DNA from: Phylloscopus collybita
Lineage: Eukaryota; Chordata; Aves; Passeriformes; Phylloscopidae
DNA: 64,000 bases
Assembly (NCBI GenBank): GCA_027886175.1
Contig: JAJNNQ010000006.1
Span: forward strand, 4,216,001-4,280,000
Direction: 5' to 3'
Below, piece after piece: positions 35,901-48,196 of this stretch. The notes beneath the pieces were generated by a model. The model saw nothing but the letters and a program-made list of their open reading frames with translations. It had not been told where the DNA came from and did not search any database. How positions within the stretch are numbered: position 1 is the first letter of the stretch; each line of letters begins with the position of its first letter. The position numbers and the translations under genes are program-made.

Positions 35901-37680
35901 TTGTGCTCAAATACTTATGACCTCAACAGCTGCACTTATAAAATTATATGTGAATTTTAGGGAAGTAAAAGTGATAGTATTACTGACATTTAATAAATAT
36001 GTGGTTATTTGTACAGAGATCTGACATTAAAAAAAAAATCAGATAATTTTAAACATGTCTAAAAATTTAAACTATTTTAATCATTGTTAAAGACTTCCAA
36101 GTGCTACTTTGTCATTTAGACTTCTGAATTACTGTTCTCCTTTGTTGCTTAGAATTAATTTTCTAAGCATTCCATTCGGCAATTCTGCTCTGAACTCAGA
36201 GATTTTTGTATTATATTTTATTTTCTAACATGAAAGACATTAGAAAGAAAACGTGAAAGACACTTGTGACATTAACTGTGCCTCATTCCTTTTTACTGAC
36301 AACAATTCACTTGAAGGTTCTCTTTCACCATATTCCATGAAGACCCTGTGTTTATTTAGGGAACTAAAGTCAAGTAACTGCTATTGATGAAGTCTCAGCT
36401 TTAAAGGAAACAGCATGTTCAGCTTTTGTGGCATGCAAAGGGGTTACAAACTGCCTGTAGTGCCATTTAGAATAACTAATTTGGTATAGCGTGTATGTAA
36501 TTATTGCTGTTTGGTACAGGTTTGCTATTATCACATTGGAGTAAACTAATTTTTATCCATATACTTAGCTCACACATAGAGTGACTCATCTGATGTCAGG
36601 AATGTGGGCTGTATTCATGCATTTGATAAGGTATTTTTCTTCAGAAATGTGTAACATTATGAGCTGACAATGCAGAAAAAGCAATTGTTATCTTAAGTGA
36701 GACAAGAGAAAATTTCAAAACCTGAAGACAAAATTAAATGTTACTTGTGTATTAGTAAAAAATGTAAAAGTCTGATTTCCCTCTCAGTATACAAAGATAT
36801 CTGAATACTTTCAAAATGAATACCTTAATAGAATTGATAGATTTATTTTTTTTAAAGTACAAAATTAAATAAATTAAATAATTTTGTTCTCTGTAAATTA
36901 ATCCTGAAAAGGATGTGGAAACATTTGGGATATTTATTAAGAGGAAAGCAAGTCCATCTGCTATGGGACATATGTCATTGTGCAGATCAATGGGAGAATA
37001 GCTTTAAGCAACACTCAAAAGAATTTCTACATTGAACTGGGTAATGACTCACAAAGGAAAATCTTGTGGGGTTTAAACAAGGGGGAATGTGTGCAAAGTT
37101 ACAGCTAGGAGAGATGAACAAGGAGTGAGAGCTGGGGAACATATCAAGAGTTTGATTACACTGGGAAGAAGGATTCTAGTTTAGATTTTTCTCTTACACA
37201 TTGAGATAGTTAAGATTATTCCCTTAAGATATTTTTCCTGCTTCAGTGAATGTTTTTTGTTTGTATCGAACCAAAATTAAAAAGCATTATCTTTTGAAGA
37301 TGTTATTTAATTATTGCAAACTGTACAACAAAAAATGTGCACCTATTTGTGCAAAATCTTATAAATAGATTTTAAATCGTTAACTATAGAGAAATTTTAA
37401 TCTTCTCTGTTGTCTATATTTCTTACCTGGTTTTACCCACATAAAGGGCTTTAATGCAAGTATAGCAGTACCCTGTTCAGTGTTCTTTTGACCAGTATGT
37501 CAAAATTCCAAACATTCATCTAAGTAACATAACAATAAATTAAATGCCCTGTGACACATCTGTAAGTGTTGTCAAAATAAAGAAACACATTTAATGTTTC
37601 AGAATACCTGTGTCCTTTATTATGAGATAGGGATTTCATGGCATCATAAAATGTCTTCCAAAGAGACATCATTTCAGTTC
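32906..37680. other. Long AT-rich non-coding stretch
   Basis: 4.8 kb without a recognisable gene or dispersed repeat. A TTA-rich patch lies at 35406-35430. 36400-36600 contains mixed-composition sequence that could be a conserved element, but that cannot be judged from one sequence. Confidence 0.5.
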
Positions 37681-37746
37681 AGGACCCCGATTTCCGTATT
37701 TTAGTGGCAAAATCCATCAGGAAGGCGGAAAGTGTCACTGGCTTCT

Positions 37747-37776
37747 GTTGCCTTGGCAACTTGTGTTGCCAAACAA
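37747..37776. promoter_or_regulatory. RFX X-box palindrome plus second half-site
   Basis: 37747-37760 reads GTTGCCTTGGCAAC, a perfect palindromic X-box (GTTGCC, 2-bp spacer, GGCAAC) of the type bound by RFX factors, which control ciliary and neuronal genes. A second imperfect copy, GTTGCCAAACAAC, follows at 37764-37776. Nearby lie GGCGGAAAG (near 37725) and TTTCCGGC (near 37808), both ETS-like. The local block 37680-37860 looks GC-richer than its flanks. Function is inferred from motif match alone. Confidence 0.45.
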
Positions 37777-37860
37777 CAGGCTGGGTACCTTCTAGCAGGT
37801 TTAAACTTTCCGGCTGCTGAGAGCCTGACTGCAATGACAGCAGAACGAGTACCTTTTGCT

Positions 37861-40800
37861 AAATGCTTTCCTGATAGCAAAACAAGATAATATTTTGCAT
37901 ATTTTTTCACTACCTTTAATTCTCTTTCCCATGTGCTTTTTGTTATGCTTGTTGATAACATTAGCTGTAATTAATCTGAATTCTAAGTCCTCCTTTAAGT
38001 CTCTTATTTTGGATATATAATATTTTCTCAAATTCCCTCATGAGAGTACTTGTTTCCACACACAGTCTTTTTTACAATGGCAAGTGTTGGTGGGATGGCT
38101 GAAGAGAAAAAAAAAATTATGGGGTTTTTATTCAATCTCTTTGCACTTTCTCTTCTTGTGGGTGCTACAATTTTAAAATATTTGTCATAATGAGATAACT
38201 GGGTGGGATTAGACGTCTCTAGCTGCAGGGCAAATTTAAGGACTAATGCAGCTGCTCCTCTAATTGGCACGTCGATAAAGGATACCTCTGGTACTGTTGG
38301 AGCTTTAGACAAGCCTGTCTGGAGCAGATGGTGCAGAGCTTCTTTCTGATATAAGACACACTATTATCTACAGACACGCAGGTGGGAGTCCTCTAATTCA
38401 ATGTAGATGCCTGAATTTAAACTAGTTACCCTAGGTTCTTTTTATTGCCAGTGAAGAGAAATAGGCACTGTTAGGAAGACATTTATTTCTACCTAATGTA
38501 GACTAATAAACTAGGAAAGATGAACTTTGCCCTACATGTTCATATATCTCTCTGTTGTATATAAAAAAGCTGAGTGTCTAACTCAGACAGAGAGGTCTAC
38601 TCAATGCCTAAAATTGGATGAGCTGAATCCACTTTTTATAGGCTTATGGATATCCTAGTTATCATTGCCCTGGCCATTAACTGAGTCTCATTTTGTGACT
38701 CTTCTGGCCACATCTTTCTGTTCTTAATTACAATAGTAGATTCATTAGTCACTCTCAGCCATGGGTTAATTTAATCACAAGTCATTTAACTTGCTTTAAA
38801 CTAGCAGGCATCTGGGTTTGGCCCAAATTGATCCATGGGAAGGCACTTTTATGCTATTGTTTAAAATCCTTTCAGTGTTGTGTTTAACTTGTGTTTGGGC
38901 ATCAACTCAAGATGCAAAAGAATAAATTAATTTGTTTTCAATTCAGCTGTCTGCATGTGAGCTGAGTGCATATGTTCTGATTATAATTGAGGGAGATATA
39001 GGACTTAAGGCAGTTGCCAATCTGCGGACATCCACTGTCATTCCACACTCCATAGGGTAAAGGGAACTTCAGGGCAAGGTTAGTAGATACAGCACAGAAG
39101 CAACAAATGACCTGTAGCCTGTTGATCTAGCTGGAGGCCAAGTGATATCCTTACACTAAAATCTTTGTAAAAAAAAAATTGAAATTATGACCAGGACACC
39201 GGCTGAATTTTTCCATGGTAAGATGTTCAGTTGGCCAGTTGTATTACAACATCATAAAATATTTCCCTGACAAGTTGTCATAAATATAAGGCAATGCAAT
39301 TCAGTCCAAGCTGTAAAGCCAATTATATGATCAAGCTTCATTACATATTATAGCTATTATATATTAAAGCTTATATTAGCTTTTTTCATGAACAATTCTA
39401 TCCAGACAGGTATGGGGACAGTGGCTGGAAAAGAGGTGAAGGAATGGTTCACAATAAATTATAAAAGCAAAGTGTTAATTGCTGATCTAGGAGAACTATG
39501 TTTGTTCTGGAAAAAACTGACTGTTGCTGAGAGTGTAACCTTAAGATGGCAAGAATTCATCCTAAAGTATGGTCATCTCCTCATTTTCTATTATTTTGTT
39601 TACGGATGATTTGATTTGTGTCTGGCAGAAAGTCACAAGTAAATTAATGTAAATTTATAGAAACTCATTCTATTGTTTTATATTAATTGGCTAACTATAG
39701 GAACTTAATCCTTCATGGATGTACTGAAGTTGGTGTAAAGCACTTCAATATTTTCTGTAACAACCCGGTACGAAGCAAGCTGAGTTAGTTGCGTGTTTTT
39801 GGTCTGCCCTCAAGTGATTTGCATTTTCTTATTTTTCATTCTGTTTTCTGGGACACCGGGGCCATTTTTTTCCCCTCCAGCAACTCTGGAACCTTAGTCA
39901 ATGTAAATTGGCAAAGATCTGTTGATTTCATTGGCAATGTATTAATCTACTTCAGCTTAGAGTAGCTCCAGGGTTGTAGGAGGTGACTGTACAGAATAAA
40001 CACCTTCAGTATATATTCATGACAGCAAACTTCTCTGCCAAAGGTATAGATATGGCTTTCTCCTCTGGGAGAAGAACTCACCAAATATGCACACTGTATC
40101 ACATATATTTCAAAAAAGTGCTGTCAGAAGTATTGGGCCTGGTCCCTCTGGGTTCAGGGTACTGACACTTATGAAATTCTTCTCCTTTATCAGTCAATGA
40201 TCATGGGATTTTTTAGAGTGATAATTGTGTCTTCTTTCTTTATCTCTTTCCCTCAAAAGTAATTTAGCTTATTTCTATTTGTTTTATATCCCAGTTTAAT
40301 TTCATTAATCTTACTCTTCTATTTCTCCTTATAAATCGAAAAATTGCTCATAAACATCTGCAATGATTCTGACAGGAAGTGAATCCAAAATGAAAGAAAA
40401 ATAAGTCATGGCTTGGGATTTCTCTACGCAACCGCAAACAGTGAAGATTCTGATTTATCATTTGAAATTTCATTTAAAATAATTTTCAATATGAAATAAT
40501 TTTCTCTGCTAGCTCTGACTGTCCCATTCACCACCATAGTTAACAATACATGTTTTGGACAGGGCAAGTATTTCATAGTATTTTGTAAGATCCCATACAG
40601 AAAACTATAGGTTTTTTTCCTAAGCATTACAATTTTTAATCTTAAAGCCCATTTATCTTTCTGGAAAAGAAATTAAAGGAAAGTGGTTTAGACAATAGAT
40701 GAAGAAAATGCATTGAATCATTCTCAATTTATGTTATTCATATTCTGCTTGAAAAAGAATGCAACAGCATCTCTCATTGCTCTTAAAATTTCAGTAGAAC

Positions 40801-41738
40801 ATTGATCCAAATATACAGAGATAAGGATATATTCTTTGTCTAATGTATAGAAGTGAATTGCAAGAAAATTAGCAGAATTTATTCAAATTCATCATTAAAA
40901 ACATACACAATGAAAACGATAATAATTTACCCTGAAAAACTGTTTTCATGAAAATAAAATCAATCTGTTGGCACTTGTTGGTGCTGTCAAATTTTCACAG
41001 TGAAAAAGGCCTAAATTCTTTTGTCTGCTTTCTGTAAAAGAAGAAAAAAAATGAAAATAGGAAAAAATATGCCCTAAATTGGATATTCCCTTTTATTTAT
41101 TATCTTATTTATTCATTATTAATTTATTCATTTTTCATTTATTTATATTTTTTTTAAATATCATATGTTATACCCATTTAAATATTAATAAAATTTGCCA
41201 GTGGTATATGGTGCTTTTGATGTGTGGGTACTGTATGTTTTGTACTGGGCAAGGCAGGATATTGTGCCAAAGAGGAAAGATTGCTTTGCTGTTTCCTCTG
41301 GAACACCTCTGCCTGCTCACCAGAGGGATGGCTTGGGGATGCAGTACAGGGCAGTACAGAGAAAAGTCCACTCAACACAAGATCCTGCACAATGACTGCA
41401 GACTCACTGACTCCTCAGCTGTGTTAATCTGAACTCAGCTGAGGCTGGGTGCACTGGGTGTGGCTGCTTGATGCTACCTGAGGCAGAGGTGCTTGCTGGA
41501 TGGACTTGGAAACTATTCTGGGTGCAAAAAAGCAGCTAATACAAAGACAAATCTGTGATGCCAGAGAATAAGAGGACAAAACGGAGAAAGAGGAAAAGCT
41601 TTCAGCAGCACTAAAGTGACAAAGGCTTTGAAAGCCCCCCTGTAAAACATAAGATATAAGCAGCAGGAGGCATTTCATGAGGCGTGGATCAAACCCATAG
41701 CCAAGCCTGACCAATGACAGAGAAAAGTTGCTTGGGTT
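37861..41738. other. Long non-coding stretch
   Basis: No gene or mobile element was recognised. The minus-strand frame at 38028-38312 shows no domain. 41195-41735 looks GC-richer with several overlapping short frames on both strands, none recognisable. Confidence 0.45.
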
Positions 41739-41917
41739 GTGGGGTGTTTTTTTTTTTGTTTGTTTGTTTTTTTGTTTGTTTTTTTGTTTTGTTTTGTTTT
41801 GTTTTGTTTTGTTTTTGTTTTGTTTTGTTTTGTGTTTTTTCCTTTTTTTGTTTTTGTTTTTGTTTTTGTTTGTTGTTGTTGTTGGTTTTGGTTTTGGTTT
41901 TGTTTTGTTTTGTTTTT
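41739..41917. repeat. (GTTTT)n-type low-complexity array, about 180 bp
   Basis: Mixed GTTT, GTTTT and GTTTTT units with a GTTGTT patch. Extremely Phe/Cys/Val-rich plus-strand frames and Lys/Asn/Gln-rich minus-strand frames across it are artefacts. Confidence 0.95.
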
Positions 41918-42206
41918 TTCCTCTAGAAATCACTGGGCTAGCAAACCATGCAAAGGAAAGAATTTCTTACAAGGACATAGTAGACAGTAATTTTCAATAT
42001 TTTTTGCCTAGTTTCACCTGAGAGGCTAGAATTTTCTCCATTCTTCTAGTCTACTTGTTCTTATGATGAAAAATTAACTAGAGTGACTAGATTTTTCTGG
42101 ATATTTGCTTTTTTGGAGGAAGAAGGGTAGTTTCACTTCAAAGGTAGATAAAAATATTTTTTAGAGAGCGGAAGGTTCTGTAAATTTGTATAGTTACTTT
42201 TAAGAA

Positions 42207-42400
42207 AGTGAGAGGAAGAAAGGAAGAAAGGAAGAAAGGAAGGAAGAAAGAAAGGAAGAAAAGAACAAGGGAGAAAGGGAGAAAGGAAGAAAAAGAGAAA
42301 GCAAGAAAAGAAAAAAGGAAGAAAGGAAAAAAAGAAGAAAGGAAGAAAGGAAGAAAAGCAGAAAGGAAGAAAGGAAGAAAGAAGGACAGGAAGAAAGATC
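42207..42400. repeat. (GGAA/GAAA)n polypurine array, about 190 bp
   Basis: Almost pure purine on the plus strand, made of GGAA, GAAA and GGGA units, with only a few pyrimidines. GGAA is the core recognised by ETS factors, and polypurine tracts can form triplex DNA. Overlapping Arg/Lys or Phe/Ser/Leu frames are artefacts. Confidence 0.97.
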
Positions 42401-43700
42401 ACTTTTTTCCTTCCAGTCCTCAGGCAAAGTTGAATTCTAAATAATTTGATTGTTTTTACATTAATATAAAATGTATTTTTGCTGTTTATTTAACCAGTTT
42501 AGCCTGGGCTTAGGTAAGTCATGTTTGCAACTAAAGTTTTAATACAGGAAAAATTATTGGGTTGTAATCATAAAGATAATGACATTTACAGAAGTTGGGA
42601 CTATTAACAAGCCTCATTGTTTAGGTTCATTTTCTGTCTGCCACAAAAATTGGGAGGTTTCACTTTATAATGAAAAAACAAATCAGGGGGACTCTGTGTA
42701 TAGTATTCTATACTAGGAAAATGCAATGGGTCAGTGTAATATGGAAAATTTTCTTAAAGTACCCAGGGTAGAAAAGCTAGTGAGTTTTGATATATTTCAG
42801 TTATTAATTATAACTCACTGAGGACAGTCTTAAAAAATACACGAAGGCAGATGAAAGAGAAATTCTTAAATAACTTTATTATGACATTTCCTTGACAGAG
42901 TTTGTTGAAATATATTCAATTAACACGGTATTAAGTTAAATAATCTATTGTTCTCCGTGAGTAGTGAAGTATGATCTTATTTCATAATAAACAAAAAAAA
43001 GTAATTGACCATTTTGAATCCACTTTTTCATTTTAATCTCAGCAAAAGGAAGAGAAAGAAAAGCAATGTGCATGAATACTGTAAATTAGGACAACAGCTA
43101 GAAATTAGAGTGGGAAAATATAACAAAACATTTCGGAACCTTATAGGATACTGAAAGATATAAAAATAAGAAATGAGGAAAAGGCAATGGTAAATTTTAT
43201 AGAATCTCTGATGAGAATGAAGAAAATCACGAAAATAAATATGAGTGCTACTATCATACTAGAAAACAAGATGCTATAAAACAGTTTTCCCTCATGTCTT
43301 GAAAAATATTATTAACAAAAATATCTCTTATGACCAATCTCTCTTCTGATTTCTAAATACGATGCTACTTATGACCTTTCACATTAGCAAAAGATTAACA
43401 CTGAGAAGGAGAAAAACTTTTTGAAAATTGCAGATGAACTCACTTGAAGAATCAAGACAGTTTCACAAAGTCTGACTCTTACTGTACAAGATTCTTAAGA
43501 ATCTAATGTGACTCTTTACGATTAACTGTTGCAAAGTTACCAACTCTTTACATCAGGTGTTGCTGCCCTTCTTTGGATCATTTTATTTGGGAATATCTAT
43601 TCTCAAAGAGTGGTTTGCAAGCAGGACATATACAGGCAAAGGCATAAAGCAATAATTTATTGGCTAATGAAATATGCAGATAGATATTCTGAACTCCTGG
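42401..43700. other. AT-rich non-coding sequence
   Basis: Nothing recognised. Confidence 0.5.
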
Positions 43701-46106
43701 GATAAACATTAGTGATTTCAACATCACCACAAAGGTGTGGAAAGGTATTTACTGCTCAGATAGGCATTAGTGAAGAGAAGCATCAGCCTCAGCAGCTCCC
43801 TAAAATTTTGTTAAGTTTTGCTGAGGTGCTGAACCCTTGGTTCCTAGCTTCAGGTAATATATCCCTCTTTAAACTGCCACCCCATGGAGATCACTGACAT
43901 ACAACAGACTGACATTAATGACACCAATTAACTCCTTGGACTGTTATTTTTTCTTTCTTTCTTTAATGACAACCAAGTTGGCAGTTCTCTTCCTGAATCT
44001 TTAGGATAGTCACAGACTCAGTGTCTGTAATTGTGCCTCTGCCTGGAATTTTCCCTCTTATCCTACTTAGCCCCACTCTCTGGACCTTCTCATCACTTAA
44101 GATTCCTTCAAAAGTCTGGACCAAAGTTGTGCTGCTGAGCTGCATCAGAGCTGGGACAGGGTAATACAGACAACCAGGCCCAGAAGAGGTAGGGGAGGTT
44201 GCAGCAGAGGTTACAGTAAGAACAGATTTCATAAGAGCTCAATTTCCACGGCTGGCCTGGACACATGGAGTAGAATTGATTGCATGGTGACTTGGCTTCA
44301 GCCCACTTTGCAACAGTGTATAAGTTAGGTGCCTAATTACTGGAAGCTTCCCTCCTGTCAGGAGAGACAGAGAAGCTTCTCCAGGCAGAGAATTAGACCT
44401 TAATGACCTAAATAAATATCTGTAGATGCCGTCCTCTCCTTTCCTAACCGTCTCTCGCTAGGGGAAGCTTTGTCTAAAAATCCCAACTAGGTAATTTAGT
44501 AAGAAAAATTCTGTACTTCCTAGGATGAAGTCAGGTTTTTACTGACAATAATTTCTTATTGAAAAATGAAGCATTTACCCAACATTTACTGATAAATGAT
44601 TAATGCTCAAACTCTTACTCACAATTTTTGCTCCTAAGTAACTCAGCTAAAATCATGCAGACCATTTACATAAGTACGAAGTATTACATTAATGTATTCA
44701 AACCACTTTTTAAAAAGCACTCTGCTTGCTCTGGACTCAGGATCCAGTACTATTGCTGATAATTTGTGAAGCACACATCTGCCTCAAGGCCTCTCAGATA
44801 TATAGATGTGGAATGAGAAGGGTAAAGGGCTAGACCCAACCTGTGACACAAACCTAAGAATAAAAACTCCTGTCCGAGAGCAGAATTAGGGACCTTGAAA
44901 AGTGAATTTATAGTCTTATTACTGCTGTTAAGATGGGAAAGGTGTTGGCAACTGTGCTGAGAGAAGCCATAACATGGTCTTGATAAGTAATCACAAACCA
45001 CAAAACATAGCACCATTTACGGCTGCAAGGGCTTTAGCAGCTTTTGGCCAGTAGCCTGAGAAGTCTTCTCTGAATATTCCTGAACTGCTTGTTTCCTGCA
45101 AGGAGCTCCTTGAGGTTTAGAAGCACTTGGAAGAGATCAAGATCTTCATATCGAGAAAAAGAGAAACCTTCTAGCCAAACGCCTGCAAAGGGGTAGAGTC
45201 CTCCTCAGTGTGCCAAGAACAGTCATGAGAGGCAGAAAGAGGCTGGCTTTGTGCTAGGTGAAGAGTTCACAGAATGGTCTGATTGTTGCATTTCCCCAAA
45301 ATTTGCTCAAGGAAGTAAAGAGCACTTTAAATGCAGGAATACTCTCCTATTTTGTGCCTGTCCTGAAGGAGGATATATCACGCTTATCCTCCACTACTTC
45401 TTTCCAGGCCTCTGTGTGTCTAGCCTCTCTGCACAGTCTTTCCACACACCTGAGTCAGCTGCATAAGATCCAGGCAGACCAGGAAATCTCCATGAAAAGG
45501 CTTTTGCGAGCTCATACTTAACCAGCTCCATGTCATCACAATCATATCCTGTCCTCATCCAGCAAACAAATACCTTTTATCACCTGAAAAAAGAGTAAGA
45601 AGCCAGTGGGTGAGATTCTGTTGAGATCAAATTCCCTGATCCATTGGACAGGCATTAGCTGGAAATGATGTAACAAAGTGGTGAGCATGAGTGTGCTTAT
45701 ACCATGTTTTTGTTTCCTTTTAAGTTCTCCAACTGCTTCCCCCTGCAACAAGAGGGCAAGTCAGGAACAAGGGTCCTCCAAGTGTGCCAGGATCCTGTGC
45801 CAGATGGTAGCTACACATTCCCCTCACCTTTTTATTTACACTCTCATATTCCGAGTGCTCTTTGAGTTGCAGGATCTCCTCACCTTTTTCCCTGATGCCT
45901 TCCAAGCTGGTTCACCAACTGAGGAGGTGATCCTTGACTGGAAGGTCCTGTGTGATGTGGGGTACCAGAGCCACCATGGGGCCTTTTATCCCTCCTGGAT
46001 GGTGTCAAATACCAGCACAGAACACCCACGAGAATTTTTAGCCATTTACTTCTCTGACACACATACTGTTCCTCATTTTCTACTATTTTGTCTCATAGTC
46101 ACGTAA
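43701..46106. other. GC-richer segment with fragmentary open frames, unassigned
   Basis: This segment looks less AT-rich than its flanks and has several short frames on both strands. Plus-strand examples are 43712-43897, 45258-45521 (87 codons, containing SYFVPVLKED and LASLHSLSTHLSQLHKIQAD) and 45678-46106 (142 codons). The frame of 45258-45521 can be read upstream to about 45030 through several stops, with peptide such as LLVSCKELLEV, as a decayed coding sequence would. On the minus strand, 43963-44232 is open for 89 codons. I recognise no family, see no convincing splice sites, and cannot separate a decayed gene or retrocopy from chance. Confidence 0.25.
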
Positions 46107-47714
46107 TTAGTCCTTGTTTTCTTTTTTTTTCCTTTCCCTTCTCAAGGAGAGGTTAAAAAGTTTTTCTGAACACATCATTAGGAGGCACCCTGGTTCATCA
46201 GGGCTCTGGCAGTAAAAAGAAGTATATCTGAGCCTCTTTTGCTACAGCCAGGTACATCCTGGGACACATAACTGCCTTATTTACCCATGGCTGCCCTCAT
46301 CGAGCCGATTTTCAATTGATTTCCTGAAGCCCTGCTCAGTTATATGTTTTTGAGCTTCATTTATACTGAACAGGCATAGACTCCATAAATCCTAGTCATG
46401 CAAAAAGTCTGAATGATTGCTATTGCAAGTAAAAATTATGCGGGTGAGTAAGGGTTGCCAGATCAGACCACTAATTAATAAATGTCGGTAAAGTGCTTGC
46501 AATGAAAGATGTTGTGGGAGTAAGGCACATTCTAATTAAAATGTCAGATTTGCTTCCACAAGTTAGTCATGGACTTTGTAAAAGATCAGTGTTTCCAGAA
46601 CTTAAGAAACTTGAGAAAAATCTCTTTATCACGTGAATTTTGTTTATATGGAAAATTTGTATTCCATATATTAAACAAAATAAAACAAAGTATTAAACAA
46701 TGTTAACGGATGGCTCAGGGCTGCCTTGCAGTCTAGCCTTTTAGATTGGAATCTGCTGTACACCATGTGGGAAGATACTTATTTTTTGACTCACAGACGA
46801 TTTCAAATAATGAGTAGTGCTATAAGAGTTAAAAAAAAAAATTAAAAAAATTTAAATACTTCAATTTGATGCATTATTTTATAAAATCATATTTTGGGAT
46901 AAGAGATATTCTAAGGATGAATCAATCACATAGCTTAGCTTCCACTTAACTATAAAACACAAAGGAAAAAGAAACGTCAAGCACTACTGTTTTACTTCTA
47001 GTTCTCAGAACCTGTTATGAAAATGTGATTTATGTGTATGCTGGTATAAAACAGAAAGTAAAAGGACCATGGTTAAGCATTCCCCCCAAATAAAAAATAA
47101 AATGTGTTATTTTGCCACAAAATTACAACATTTGCAAAATATTCATCTTGTCAAAACATTAAGATTCCCAGAAGAGTATTTCAAGTGCTTTTGCAGCAAA
47201 TGTTTCCTCTCCTCTTCCAGCATTCAGAAGAAAGATTGTCAGATTAATAGACTAGAAAGAGGAGGAGTATTGGATACACTTTTCTAATTCTAGTATATAA
47301 ATACAGCACTTTATTATTATTATTATTGTGACTAGAAAAGCAGTTTATTTAAACTCTAATATTTTAGAAATTCCCTTTGTCTCTAAACCAGCCCTTGACA
47401 AAATCTATTTTTCTAAAGCAGTTGTACAATTTGTATTTTTATCTCATCAGTTTCCTTTTTATTCAGTTTTAAATAAATTATCATGTATCTGGAGCTCACA
47501 CTAGGTAGCACCTATTCCAGAAACAGTGAAACCACTTTCATTAGGTAGATCTATTTTAAGAATTAAGTGCTACTTAAGGATACAAGCAGAAGAGCATTAT
47601 TTATTTTTTACTATTTATTTATACTCTTTAAAGGAGAAAAATAATACATGCATGCCAGGTGGGATTTTAGAAGCACTCAGAGCTTTATTCTAAATTTCAT
47701 ATTATAAAAGGATA
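46107..47714. other. AT-rich non-coding sequence
   Basis: Nothing recognised except a (TTA)6 tract at 47311-47329. Confidence 0.5.
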
Positions 47715-47728
47715 GTTCCCATGGTAAC
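47715..47728. promoter_or_regulatory. RFX X-box (GTTNCCATGGNAAC type)
   Basis: GTTCCCATGGTAAC matches the canonical RFX-family consensus GTTNCCATGGNAAC at every specified base. It is followed by mixed-composition sequence to about 47900 (attacatcatttggcac, ctaattatgtttcc). Enhancer activity is inference. Confidence 0.4.
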
Positions 47729-47949
47729 AATTACATCATTTGGCACACACACTACCTGAGGAAAACAGAACCATTTAATAAAGAAACACACGTTCACCAT
47801 TGTGTGATGTGAATTGATTTGCTTGTTGCCTAATTATGTTTCCTAAAAATAGGAGATTGCAACAGTTTTCAATGTCAGCATGACCAGTTGCTTGTCAAAA
47901 TTATCCTTTCTGCTCCCAGTTCCCTGTGCCATTCATTTCTTAGAAGCCA

Positions 47950-47992
47950 CTGTTCAACAGTGTTCAACTTGACACTGTTCAACTGTTGTTGA
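47950..47992. repeat. Short interleaved direct and inverted repeat
   Basis: CACTGTTCAAC is repeated, and AACAGTGT / ACACTGTT form 8-bp inverted arms around TCAACTTG. This is a small local rearrangement or hairpin. Confidence 0.7.
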
Positions 47993-48102
47993 AAAAGAAC
48001 CTACTCTACCTATGCCATTTCTTCCCGCATGCTTATGCTCCTTCTTCTTCTAACGTTGAATGATATTGGAGATTTTGAAAACATGTATGAAAACAAACAC
48101 AG

Positions 48103-48196
48103 TGAAATAAAATGAAATAAAATATAAAATGAAATAAAATTAAAATAAAAATTTAATTAAAATAAAATAAAATTAAAATAAAATAGAAACAAAATA
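48103..48196. repeat. (AAAAT)n / (GAAAT)n low-complexity repeat
   Basis: About 94 bp of pentanucleotide AAAAT/GAAAT units with interruptions. Confidence 0.9.

Noticed and set aside
41424..42444. Long Lys/Asn-, Phe- and Arg/Glu-rich frames around 41.4-42.4 kb
   Set aside because: They translate the GTTTT and GGAA/GAAA arrays and have no independent coding signal.
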